Assembly: GCA_964462585.1 (NCBI GenBank)
Contig: CAYXAK010000027.1
Coordinates: 1-23,774, forward strand
Origin: Halarsenatibacter sp964462585
Lineage (GTDB): Bacteria > Bacillota > Halanaerobiia > Halanaerobiales > Halarsenatibacteraceae
DNA length: 23,774 nt
Direction of reading: 5' to 3'
Shown piece by piece: positions 13,887 to 21,589 of the stretch. A model generated the notes under the pieces. That model worked only from the letters and a program-made list of their open reading frames with translations, was not told where the DNA came from and did not search any database. A program made the translations under genes and the position numbers. Numbering within the stretch: the first letter of the stretch is position 1; the number at the start of each line of letters is the position of its first letter.

Positions 13887-14638
13887 CTCTGACACCTCCT
13901 GGCAGATACTATAGATGCAGCTATCGAAACCGCTATCTCCTCGGGTGTTTCGCTGCCTATATCCAGACCGATAGGAGCATCGACCTCTTCCAGCCTCTCA
14001 GTGGATATATCATGCTTTTCCATAATCTCCTCGAAGATGAGATCTACCTTGCGGCGGCTGCCGATCATGCCCAGGTAGCTCCAGTCATCTTCGATGACCT
14101 CCTCTAAAACCTGATAGTCATGCAGGTGGCCGGGTGTAACGATAACTATATAATCACCACTGCCGGCCTGAAAATCACCCAGAAATTCCTCATAGCTCTC
14201 CTCTTGTAAATCTGTATTTTCCGTGAACCTCTCCTCTTTCATGAGTTCAGTGCGCTCATCTATCACCACCACCTTAAAACCGGCCAGCTCAGCTATCTCA
14301 GCCAGCGGAGACGAAACATGTCCGGCGCCGAAGATGAAAAGCCGGGGCTGTGTCCTCAGCGGTCTGAGATAAACTTCCAGATCCTGACCACAGGGCGAAA
14401 TCCGGCAGAGCCCTTCCAGCCCTTCCTCCAGAAGCCTTTCCATCTCCAGTTTCAGCTCTTCCATTATATCCGCATCCAGTCTGCGGCTGAAATGAAAATC
14501 ATCTTCGGCCCTGAGCATCCTGTCACCTGCTCTCAAATTGCAGTTGTCTTTATTCTGCTGAGAGACCACGGTCAGAAGATATGATTCCTCCTCATCCTCA
14601 AAGGATCTCTGCAGCCTCTGCAAAAAATCAATTCTCAC
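13883..14638 (-). CDS. XdhC C-terminal (Rossmann) domain protein
   Basis: A 251-residue protein with the XdhC C-terminal Rossmann domain. PRLFIFGAGHVSSPLAEIA carries the dinucleotide loop, followed by VVVIDERTELMKEERF, YIVIVTPGHLHDYQVLE and YLGMIGSRRKV. Its N-terminal ~90 residues do not resemble the normal XdhC N-domain GTVGGG region and are of unclear function. GTG at 14638 is chosen because GAGGGAGG (14646-14653) lies 7 bases ahead; an ATG at 14665 has no ribosome binding site. It should work with the separately encoded N-domain to mature the Mo hydroxylase. The C-domain gene precedes the N-domain gene, the reverse of the fused order. Confidence 0.83.
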   Translation of the reverse strand: MRIDFLQRLQRSFEDEEESYLLTVVSQQNKDNCNLRAGDRMLRAEDDFHFSRRLDADIMEELKLEMERLLEEGLEGLCRISPCGQDLEVYLRPLRTQPRLFIFGAGHVSSPLAEIAELAGFKVVVIDERTELMKEERFTENTDLQEESYEEFLGDFQAGSGDYIVIVTPGHLHDYQVLEEVIEDDWSYLGMIGSRRKVDLIFEEIMEKHDISTERLEEVDAPIGLDIGSETPEEIAVSIAASIVSARRCQS

Positions 14639-14680
14639 ATTATGACCTCCCTCAAAAATCTGCATCCATTGTGATTTTAC

Positions 14681-15490
14681 CTAATTTATATCCAGACAGT
14701 GCAGAACAGCTTCCAGTGCTCCTCCTCCCACAGCCAGAGCTTTATCGGATATGTGAAAGGCATATTCCTCCTCACCCCGGGGATCTATATCAGCAAGTTT
14801 CGTGCCGGCTTTAACCTGCAGCCCGGGTTTGAGCAGTCCCCTTATCACACCGCCGATCGGGGCTTCGATACTCCCGCCTGCCAGCTCGCCCAGCCTCTCA
14901 CCCCGGCGGATATGTTCACCTATGCTCCGGCCGCTGGAGAAAAGTCCATCATCCTCAGCGTGTATCACCCTCTCCTCGCTCAGCCCCAGAATGCTGCCGG
15001 GACGTCCTGTATAAGCAGCTGGTTCACCCTGATAGATTGCCCGGCCCAGATAGTGATCTCTGCTGGTCTCCACCACCACATCGACATTATCGCCGGCAGA
15101 GAAACCCGGACCCAGGCCGATTACCAGATCAGCCAGATCACGATCAATGTCATCGGGACGCTCCTTAAACATGCGGGCATCGATTAAAACCCTTTTGTTA
15201 TATTTCGGGGAGAAATTCCGGTAATTCTCACAGGTGGTCACCGCTATATATCCCTCTCCCTGCACTTCACCGCATTCTTTGCCGTCTCTTACCAGTTTGG
15301 CCTCGATATCCTCGACAGTCATATTTCCTCTGTAAACTGCGCTGGCAAAGGCAACCTCCCGCCTCACGGCCAGCGGCTCTTCTTTCTCCACAATCAGCAC
15401 CGGAAATCCGGCCCGGAAGAAGCGGCAGGCAACACCGCTGGCCAGATCCCCCCCTCCCAGCAATAGTATTTTGGTATCAGCTATGGTCAT
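14681..15490 (-). CDS. yqeB: Selenium-dependent molybdenum hydroxylase system protein YqeB (EF2563 family)
   Basis: A 269-residue protein of typical YqeB length. It has an N-terminal dinucleotide-type loop (KILLLGGGDLASGVACRFF) and the characteristic PVLIVEKEEPLAVRREVAF segment. VIGLGPGFSAGDNVDVVVET, SIEAPIGGVIRGLLKPGLQV and KALAVGGGALEAVL also match. With YqeC it is a genomic marker of hydroxylases (xanthine, purine or nicotinate type) carrying a labile selenium cofactor rather than a plain sulfido-Mo centre. AGGGGTGAG precedes the ATG. A 4-base gap to yqeC suggests coupling. No selD is in the window. The biochemical step it performs is not known. Confidence 0.9.
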   Translation of the reverse strand: MTIADTKILLLGGGDLASGVACRFFRAGFPVLIVEKEEPLAVRREVAFASAVYRGNMTVEDIEAKLVRDGKECGEVQGEGYIAVTTCENYRNFSPKYNKRVLIDARMFKERPDDIDRDLADLVIGLGPGFSAGDNVDVVVETSRDHYLGRAIYQGEPAAYTGRPGSILGLSEERVIHAEDDGLFSSGRSIGEHIRRGERLGELAGGSIEAPIGGVIRGLLKPGLQVKAGTKLADIDPRGEEEYAFHISDKALAVGGGALEAVLHCLDIN

Positions 15491-15494
15491 TATC

Positions 15495-16319
15495 TCACCC
15501 CTGAAAAGAACCTGTGTGTAAACCGACAGACCCGGTTCGATAGTTGAGTGCCAGATATCTGCTGTAAGGCGAACCCCTCCTGTACCTCTTCAGCTCAAAA
15601 CAGAGCCGTCGAAAAAAATCTCGCTTCTCACCCTCCAGCTGGCTCAGAATAAGATGGCTTTCATGGCTGCCCCTGAGATAGGGACCATAGCCACAATCGC
15701 CGGCGAAGAGCTCCCTGTAAAGAGCCAGGCTGGCATATCTCCTCGATCTCTGCAGATGAGAGCGAAAACAGTGAGGTGAACTGAGCTCTCTGCCGGCTGC
15801 AGCTGCTCCCTGTACCACCAGCAGATTATCCAGACCGGCGGGCAGAGCCGGTTCATGGTCAGCCGGAAACTTGATGCTGTGTGAGGCCGCACCATCGGCC
15901 TCCACCAGCATAACCAGAGAGGAAAGCTCATCACTCACCTCTGCCGTCCAGTTCTGATCGACACCTTTAAGCTTCATCCTTCTCTCAGAACCGGGTCTGG
16001 CCCTGACCAGACCGCTGCCTATAACCAGCATTTCAGAATCTGCAGTCGAAGATTTTCCCGGATTCTTTCCGTATTCTCTAACGGCCTCACGAAAAGCACC
16101 GGCCTTCTTCACAATCTTAAGCCGGAAGGGCAGCTCCTCCGGCACAAGCAGAGCAGTTGTGGTGGTGTAGATGACTCCTCTGTATTTAAACTCCCGGGCC
16201 AGCCTGTTCATTGTCCCCGTCTTGCCGCCCGCTCCCACCACAGCTGTTAGCTCACCCCGAAAGATATTTAACATATCGCGGAGCCTGGCGGGAGCTCTGG
16301 CAGAGCTCCTGCTTCTCAC
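15495..16319 (-). CDS. yqeC: Selenium-dependent hydroxylase accessory protein YqeC
   Basis: A 274-residue P-loop protein. AVVGAGGKTGTMNRLAREF is the glycine-rich nucleotide-binding loop. GVIYTTTTALLVPEE and the LVEADGAASHSIKFPADHEP block are diagnostic for YqeC. The GTG at 16319 is retained because GGGGGTGA lies 6 bases ahead. The in-frame ATG at 16274 has no ribosome binding site, although homology becomes clear only near there. The Arg-rich first 15 residues are unusual. It is probably an ATPase or GTPase serving selenium insertion; the mechanism is unknown. It follows an 81-base gap that carries a ModE-like box and a promoter, so it is probably the first gene of its own transcript. Confidence 0.88.
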   Translation of the reverse strand: MRSRSSARAPARLRDMLNIFRGELTAVVGAGGKTGTMNRLAREFKYRGVIYTTTTALLVPEELPFRLKIVKKAGAFREAVREYGKNPGKSSTADSEMLVIGSGLVRARPGSERRMKLKGVDQNWTAEVSDELSSLVMLVEADGAASHSIKFPADHEPALPAGLDNLLVVQGAAAAGRELSSPHCFRSHLQRSRRYASLALYRELFAGDCGYGPYLRGSHESHLILSQLEGEKRDFFRRLCFELKRYRRGSPYSRYLALNYRTGSVGLHTGSFQG

Positions 16320-16342
16320 AGCGGTTCACCCCCGACCTTACT

Positions 16343-16366
16343 CGATATATTTTATCACACATAACG
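16343..16366. promoter_or_regulatory. ModE-box-like operator upstream of yqeC
   Basis: The left arm CGATATAT (16343-16350) and the right arm ACATAACG (16359-16366) are separated by 8 bases. This is the arm content and spacing of the classical enterobacterial ModE box (CGnTATAT-N8-ACATAACG, recalled from the E. coli modA operator). It contains the candidate -10 of yqeC, 24 bases before the GTG. A ModE-type DNA-binding protein is encoded immediately upstream. Binding is inferred. Confidence 0.65.
16349..16357 (-). promoter_or_regulatory. Candidate extended -10 promoter of yqeC-yqeB-xdhC-moeA-like genes
   Basis: The minus strand reads TGATAAAAT (hexamer TAAAAT at plus 16349-16354), 30 bases before the yqeC GTG. 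The -35 region is a T run. The element is fully inside the ModE-like box, so a bound regulator would block it. Confidence 0.45.
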
Positions 16367-16400
16367 AAAATAAAAAACACAATATCAGCTGAAATCACCA

Positions 16401-16763
16401 TTAACCTCTGAGATCTGCGAAAAAATCCTGAGAAAAATGTTCTGACGCCAGCCTTTCCAGTTCTGTTCCGGCTTCACTCTCAAAACTTCGGAACCTGCGC
16501 AGAAGGGCCCTCCCCTCTCCTGTGAGCTGTGAACCTCCCCCGCTCTTACCGCCGGCCCTGCTCTCCAGCAGTGAAAAGCCCAGCCTCTCCTCCAGGTCCT
16601 GGATAAGATGCCAGGCCTGGCTGTAGGACATATTCATCTCCGCAGCGGCACCCTGCAGAGAACCAGACTCCTCCACCAGCTCCAAAATCCTGGCCGGTCC
16701 GGGACCGAAAACCTTCTCGTTCTCTTCCAGCCAGAGTTTGTAATTGAGCTCTATGCTCATCAT
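16401..16763 (-). CDS. ModE-like winged-helix regulator without molbindin domain
   Basis: A 120-residue protein matching the N-terminal DNA-binding domain of ModE. The helix-turn-helix covers ~35-60 (SLQGAAAEMNMSYSQAWHLI then QDLEERLGFSLLE), and the wing covers ~65-82 (SRAGGKSGGGSQLTGEG). The TOBE/molbindin molybdate-binding domains of full ModE are absent, and residues 90-120 are a short helical tail. ATG at 16763 forms a TGATG overlap with the mocA stop. ATG at 16760 is an equally plausible start (GGGGG 7 bases ahead). It likely regulates the molybdenum genes, perhaps through the box just downstream of its own gene. How it senses molybdenum is unclear. Confidence 0.85.
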   Translation of the reverse strand: MMSIELNYKLWLEENEKVFGPGPARILELVEESGSLQGAAAEMNMSYSQAWHLIQDLEERLGFSLLESRAGGKSGGGSQLTGEGRALLRRFRSFESEAGTELERLASEHFSQDFFADLRG

Positions 16764-17383
16764 CACTCCCCCTCAAATCTGCCGGGATGATGCTCTCTGT
16801 AATCCTCTTTATAATCCAGATCAGTTATGACCGCTTTATCATCGATATCAACATACTCGATATCGTCGCTGCGCTTTCTCAAAAGGCTGCGCAGTCCTCC
16901 CTCAGGTTCACCACCTTCAGCCAGTTCGTATATTTCGGGGATAAGACTGCTGGAAATCAGCAGTGGATGTCCGCGATTTCCCCTGCAGCTGGGGGCCATG
17001 AGGAGCGGCTCCCGCCGCCGGAACTCTTTAAGCAGCCTGTTGTAGATCGAAGTTGTGACAAGGGGCTGATCGGCCAGCATAAATAAAAGCCCCTCCACCT
17101 CAGAGGGTATATCCTCCATTCCGGTGAGAACACTGCTGAACATCCCCCGGCTGTAATCAGGATTCTCCTTTATCACGGGATCAAGGCCGGTGTTATTCTC
17201 CAGCACTTCTCTCACCCTATCAGCCTCTGCTCCCAGGACCACCCTGACCTCCCCCTCCAGATTCGAAGCCTGCAGACGGGAGATCACAGTCTCGATTATG
17301 GTCTTCTCACCCCAGGGTAGCAGCTGCTTTAATTCTCCCATGCGGCTGCCCTCTCCGGCAGCCAGAACAATAGCTGTGATCAT
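16763..17383 (-). CDS. mocA: Molybdenum cofactor nucleotidyltransferase MocA
   Basis: A 206-residue cytidylyltransferase-type enzyme that converts Mo-molybdopterin to its dinucleotide form, the form used by xanthine dehydrogenase-type enzymes. The N-terminal AIVLAAGEGSRMGELKQLLP is the nucleotide-binding signature. NPDYSRGMFSSV, GLLFMLADQPLV and CRGNRGHPLLIS are the MocA/MobA-like motifs in correct order. It overlaps the P-loop/Asp23-like gene by 4 bases upstream (ATGA) and the ModE-like gene downstream, so all three are probably translationally coupled. CTP rather than GTP use is inferred from family and context. Confidence 0.92.
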   Translation of the reverse strand: MITAIVLAAGEGSRMGELKQLLPWGEKTIIETVISRLQASNLEGEVRVVLGAEADRVREVLENNTGLDPVIKENPDYSRGMFSSVLTGMEDIPSEVEGLLFMLADQPLVTTSIYNRLLKEFRRREPLLMAPSCRGNRGHPLLISSSLIPEIYELAEGGEPEGGLRSLLRKRSDDIEYVDIDDKAVITDLDYKEDYREHHPGRFEGE

Positions 17384-18198
17384 GATCTCTCAGCCTCCAT
17401 ATCGACAACATGCAGATTTATGGCATCCACAGGTATGCCGGTAAAATCCTCCAGCTCATTGGCCAGTATCCAGCGGTAATCATCGAGATAGTCAGGCAGA
17501 ACAAAACCGTATTTAACCCTGAGATATATCTCCAGGCTAAGACCTTCCTCCCGTTTGGAGATGGTAAGATCCTCGACACGGGCAATACCGCTGAAATTGT
17601 GAGATATATAGTATATGACATCGGCGATCACCCTGTTGTAGACGACCAGATTGCCGAAATAGGTGAACCGGGCCCTGACCACAGAGCTCTCCTTTTTCAC
17701 ATCATCACGGCTGTCGCTTCTGAATAGCACGCGCATCGAATCTATAAAATAGCCCAGAAACCTGCGCCTGACCTCTATAGTAGGCACCGGAATGACGTGA
17801 GTGCCTTCAGCTTCCCGGGTCTTTCTGGCCTCCTCTATCTCCTCGGGAGAGGCCACTTCACTTATATCAAGATAGTTATCTATCCCTCCCAGCTCAAGCC
17901 TCGATGCTATCTTCTCCACCATGGAACGGGAGGTGCCGATTATCAGTATGCTGTCATCTTCATACTCCTTTAAAGCTTTTTTGAGCTCCTCCCTGTGATC
18001 CTCATAGACCATAACAGCCCTCTTAATCGCCGCCAGCTTGCTCGACTCCTTCTTGGCTGAACTGCCGGCAATTATGCGGCCGCTGGCTATGAGCAGACCG
18101 TCATCGAGTATGAGCGGGATATCATGTTCATAGGCTATCAGGCGGGCTCTGTGGCTTTTGCCGCTGCCGCTGGGGCCCACCAGGGCATAAACTTCCAT
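17380..18198 (-). CDS. P-loop NTPase with C-terminal Asp23/Gls24-like domain
   Basis: A 272-residue two-domain protein. Residues 1-160 are a P-loop NTPase with Walker A GPSGSGKS (8-15), IILDDGLLI-like LILDDGLLI (29-37), SILIIGTSRSMVEKIA (83-98) and HVIPVPTIEVRRRFLGYF (134-151). Residues ~180-267 resemble an Asp23/Gls24 domain, with IARVEDLTI, LEIYLRVKYGFVLPDY and FTGIPVDAINLHVVDM. Similar proteins occur as conserved hypotheticals in Bacillota. Function is unknown. ATG at 18198 is chosen because GGAGG (18206-18210) lies 7 bases ahead; the Met at 18213 lacks a site. It is the first gene after a terminator and overlaps mocA by 4 bases, which ties it to molybdenum-cofactor genes or may be incidental. 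Confidence 0.72.
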   Translation of the reverse strand: MEVYALVGPSGSGKSHRARLIAYEHDIPLILDDGLLIASGRIIAGSSAKKESSKLAAIKRAVMVYEDHREELKKALKEYEDDSILIIGTSRSMVEKIASRLELGGIDNYLDISEVASPEEIEEARKTREAEGTHVIPVPTIEVRRRFLGYFIDSMRVLFRSDSRDDVKKESSVVRARFTYFGNLVVYNRVIADVIYYISHNFSGIARVEDLTISKREEGLSLEIYLRVKYGFVLPDYLDDYRWILANELEDFTGIPVDAINLHVVDMEAERS

Positions 18199-18235
18199 AG
18201 AAAAACCTCCCATGGGACTGACGATTCAGTGCACG

Positions 18236-18270
18236 AAAAAAACGGGGATGGCTCTGCCGGCCACCCCCGT
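18236..18270 (-). terminator. Rho-independent terminator after the NCS2 permease gene
   Basis: On the minus strand an 11-bp stem (ACGGGGGTGGC paired with GCCATCCCCGT, one G-U pair) with a 7-base loop is followed by a run of at least six T. It lies 20 bases after the permease stop and separates it from the cofactor genes on the same strand. Confidence 0.88.
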
Positions 18271-18290
18271 ATTCCCCGAGTTCATCCGGA

Positions 18291-19625
18291 CTAGTTGAGA
18301 AAGATGAAATAGAGGACGAAGATGACCAGCAGAACCCAGGATAGAGCATTGGTCTCATCCTGTCTGCCCGTGAAGAGCTTGAGCAGGGGATAGACGATAA
18401 AACCAACTGCGATACCGTGTGAGATCGAATAGGCAAAGGGCATTGTGACCATGGCCAGAAAGGCCGGAATGACCTCTGTATAATCATCCCAGTCCAGATC
18501 TGTCACATTTGAGGTCATCATCACGCCCACAATGATCAGGGCAGGTGCGGTGGCAGCCGAAGGCACCATACCGACTATGGGCATGAAAAAGAGCGAGAGG
18601 AAGAAGAAGAGCGAGACAAAAACTGCTGTCAGACCGGTTCTGCCGCCCTCCTCAATACCTGAGGCCGATTCTATATAGGTGGTAACAGTTGAGGTGCCGA
18701 AGAGCGCACCACCGGTGGTTCCTATGGCATCAGCCAGCAGGGCCCTGTTGGCCTTGGGCAGATTGCCATCCTCATCCAGATAACCTGCCTGCTGGGAAAG
18801 ACCGACAAGTGTTCCCGCGGTGTCGAAGAGGTCGACGAAGAGGAAGGAGAGAATTACCGCAATCAGTCCCACATCGAAGACAGCGGCCAGATCCAGCTGC
18901 AGCAGCACACCACCCCAGTCCTCCATGGTCGGCATCTGCACTATGGCATCAGGAGCTGTGGTCACTCCCGGTATGAATCCAAAAAGAGTGGCTGCTACGA
19001 TGCCGAAGAGCAGTGCTCCTTTTTTCTCCATGGCATAGAGAATCCCGGCAACTAAAAGTCCTACGGTTGTGACCAGAGCCGGGCCGGAAAGAAAATCACC
19101 GAAGGTCACCAGTGTGGCCTCATCCCCAACCACATAACCGGCATTCTGAAAGCCGATAAAAGCTATGAAGAGTCCTATACCTGCAGCGATCCCTATCTTG
19201 AGGCTCATGGGAATGCCGTTTACGAGCATCTTGCGCACATTTGAGACCGATAAAAGTATAAAGAGAATACCTTCCAGGAATATAATACCCAGGGCCACCT
19301 GCCAGTCAACCCCCATGCCTATGACGACCGAATAGGCGAAGAAGGCATTGAGGCCCATGCCGGAAGCCAGAGCAAAGGGATAATTCGTCAGAAAAGCCAT
19401 GGCCAGCGTGCCGAGTATAATACCGGCGATGGTGGCTATGAAAACCCCTTCAAAGGGCATGCCGGCAGCTTCTAGAATATCGGGGTTTACGAATATGATA
19501 TAGGCCATGGTCATGAAGGTGGTGATTCCGGCTATAAATTCAGTCTTAACATCTGTGTTATTCTCGCTCAGATCGAATAGATTGTCAAGAAAGCCCCCAC
19601 TGGATGCAGATTGATTATCAGCCAT
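18291..19625 (-). CDS. NCS2 family purine permease (AzgA/PbuG-like)
   Basis: A 444-residue inner-membrane transporter with 12-14 hydrophobic segments. TEFIAGITTFMTMAYIIFVN, PFALASGMGLNAFFAYSVV, LFVDLFDTAGTLVG and TSTVTTYIESASGIEEGGRT are diagnostic of the AzgA/PbuG branch, which imports adenine, guanine or hypoxanthine with protons. Length is normal. AGGGGG lies about 10 bases ahead of the ATG. It follows adenine deaminase by 189 bases on the same strand. That gap shows no purine riboswitch core, clear promoter or terminator. Import of purines for deamination and hydroxylation by the neighbouring enzymes is the natural inference. Confidence 0.92.
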   Translation of the reverse strand: MADNQSASSGGFLDNLFDLSENNTDVKTEFIAGITTFMTMAYIIFVNPDILEAAGMPFEGVFIATIAGIILGTLAMAFLTNYPFALASGMGLNAFFAYSVVIGMGVDWQVALGIIFLEGILFILLSVSNVRKMLVNGIPMSLKIGIAAGIGLFIAFIGFQNAGYVVGDEATLVTFGDFLSGPALVTTVGLLVAGILYAMEKKGALLFGIVAATLFGFIPGVTTAPDAIVQMPTMEDWGGVLLQLDLAAVFDVGLIAVILSFLFVDLFDTAGTLVGLSQQAGYLDEDGNLPKANRALLADAIGTTGGALFGTSTVTTYIESASGIEEGGRTGLTAVFVSLFFFLSLFFMPIVGMVPSAATAPALIIVGVMMTSNVTDLDWDDYTEVIPAFLAMVTMPFAYSISHGIAVGFIVYPLLKLFTGRQDETNALSWVLLVIFVLYFIFLN

Positions 19626-19814
19626 TGTTTTTTAATTCCCCCTGTTTGAAGGATTGTCTCCGGGATGAATCCGGCTGTGTAATTTCCGATGTCTTTCTGA
19701 GATTAAAAACCACGGAATTTTAGAATATGTTAAGTTCAGCCGTGATATGATATAAGCAGAGATTATCGCCTCCGGACACCACCCCCTTCTGCAGATATTA
19801 GATTTTATTTATAA

Positions 19815-21587
19815 TTACATTCCATCCTCTACAAGTGGTACATGCTCAAATTTTCTCACATCAAAAAGACCGTTGACCGTCAGCTTCAGCTCCGGTATGA
19901 CCGGCAGTGATAGAAAGGAGAGCTGCATGAAGGGTTCGGGATGATCCACACCGAGCTCACCGGCAGCCTCTCTGAGCTTCCGGGCCTTATCTGCCAGCTC
20001 AGCCGCCGGCCTGTCAGCCATAAGCCCGGCTATGGGCAGTTCGAGGCTGGCCATTACCCGGCCCTCATCGACTACAGCCATGCCGCCCTGAGTGGAGATG
20101 ATCTCCCTCACTGCTCTCTCCATATCCTCAGGATCACGCCCCAGCACCATGATGTTATGGGAATCATGGCTTATGGAGGTGGCCAGAGCACCCCGCCTGA
20201 GGCCAAATCCCCTCACAAGCCCCAGACCAATTTTGCCGCTGGCCCTATGTCTTTCCACAGCAGCCAGCCTGGAGAGAACCTCCCGGTCCATAAATTCCGT
20301 CAGCTTTTCGGAATGATACCGGACGAGCATTTTCTCACCTGTTATAACCTGCTCATCTCTTAATTCGATAACCCTGTAGGTTTTTCCTGCTGGCAGGACA
20401 AAATCCTCTCTATCCACATCATCACAGTTAACAGAGGAGAAGACTCTTTTTCTGATCTCATCACCCGTCCCGCCATCATACTCATCTGCACAATGATCTC
20501 CATAAGGATCTCCGGACTTCTCATTCTCTGCCGGGCCCATCCACTCCCCTTCTCTGAAAATGAATTCACCATCTTTAATAACATGAGAGGTTTTAACATC
20601 TTCCAGATCATCCAGGATAATAAGATCGGCTCTGCGGCCGGGAGCAACAGCACCCAGTCTGTCAAAGCCCAGAGCACGGGCCGGGTTCAATGTGGCCAGT
20701 CTGTAGGCCCTTTCAGGCTTCATTCCCTCTGATATAGCCAGCCTCACCGCCCGGTCCAGATGACCCTCCCCCATGATATCCCGGGGATCTTTATCATCAG
20801 TGGCAAACATAAAGCTATCCAGGTTGCTGTCATTTACGGCCGGCAGCAGTGAGGTCAGATCTCTGGTGACAGATCCCTCTCTGATCATCACATACATTCC
20901 GCGCGAGACCTTCTCCAGCGCCTCCCGGGCGGTCGTGCACTCATGGTCGGCTTTTATACCCCCCAGAAGATAGGCGTTGAGGTCACTGCCGCCGAGCTCC
21001 GGGGCATGACCATCGATGAAACTTCCCCGGCACATGTCCAGCTTCTCCCATATATTCTCCTCACCGGTGATCACAGATCGATAATCCATAACCTCGCCCA
21101 GCCCCAGTATATTCTCATCGGGCAGTAAGTCCGAAAGATCCCGGGCCGAGAGCTCCGCCCCGGCTTCCTCCCAGGGTGTGGCTGGCACACAGGAAGGGAG
21201 CATCAAATAGAAATTCCAGGGCTGAACCCGCCCGGCTGCCAGCAGATATCTTATGCCGGCCAGGCCGGCCACATTGGCTATTTCATGGGGGTCGGCCACG
21301 ATTGTAGTTATTCCCCTGGCGGTTATCTCCCGGGCCAGATGGGCCGGGGCCATCTGCGAGCTCTCCACATGCATATGAGGATCGATGAAGGCCGGCGCCA
21401 CATGGCTGCCGGCCACATCGATCTCCTCCAGACCGGAATAATCGCCCCAGCCCAGTATATAGCCCGAGGCCAGGGCCAGATCGGCCTCCCTTATATCCTC
21501 CTGAAAAACATCCAGGATGCGGGCATTCTTCAGCACCAGATCGGCCTTTTTTTCACCTCTGGCCTGGGGGAGAATTGATCTCATCAT
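19815..21587 (-). CDS. ade: Adenine deaminase
   Basis: A 590-residue amidohydrolase-superfamily enzyme converting adenine to hypoxanthine and ammonia. Metal-binding FIDPHMHVESS holds His71 and His73. VADPHEIANVAG, LPSCVPATPWEEAGAELSA, LGLGEVMD, IDGHAPELGG, KADHECTT and FATDDKDPRDIMG follow in the canonical order. The C-terminal domain shows SISHDSHNIMVLG and ELPIAGLMAD. A Glu/Asp/Gly-rich linker (~365-400) looks longer than usual. The start is uncertain: ATG at 21587 is preferred, while a TTG at 21593 would overlap the PreA-like stop by 4 bases. It is coupled to the PreA-like gene and begins the purine pathway. Confidence 0.93.
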   Translation of the reverse strand: MMRSILPQARGEKKADLVLKNARILDVFQEDIREADLALASGYILGWGDYSGLEEIDVAGSHVAPAFIDPHMHVESSQMAPAHLAREITARGITTIVADPHEIANVAGLAGIRYLLAAGRVQPWNFYLMLPSCVPATPWEEAGAELSARDLSDLLPDENILGLGEVMDYRSVITGEENIWEKLDMCRGSFIDGHAPELGGSDLNAYLLGGIKADHECTTAREALEKVSRGMYVMIREGSVTRDLTSLLPAVNDSNLDSFMFATDDKDPRDIMGEGHLDRAVRLAISEGMKPERAYRLATLNPARALGFDRLGAVAPGRRADLIILDDLEDVKTSHVIKDGEFIFREGEWMGPAENEKSGDPYGDHCADEYDGGTGDEIRKRVFSSVNCDDVDREDFVLPAGKTYRVIELRDEQVITGEKMLVRYHSEKLTEFMDREVLSRLAAVERHRASGKIGLGLVRGFGLRRGALATSISHDSHNIMVLGRDPEDMERAVREIISTQGGMAVVDEGRVMASLELPIAGLMADRPAAELADKARKLREAAGELGVDHPEPFMQLSFLSLPVIPELKLTVNGLFDVRKFEHVPLVEDGM

Positions 21588-21589
21588 CG

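Noticed and set aside
19626..19814. Possible purine riboswitch upstream of the NCS2 permease
   Set aside because: The conserved purine-aptamer core and kissing loops could not be found on the minus strand; only weak short stems are present.
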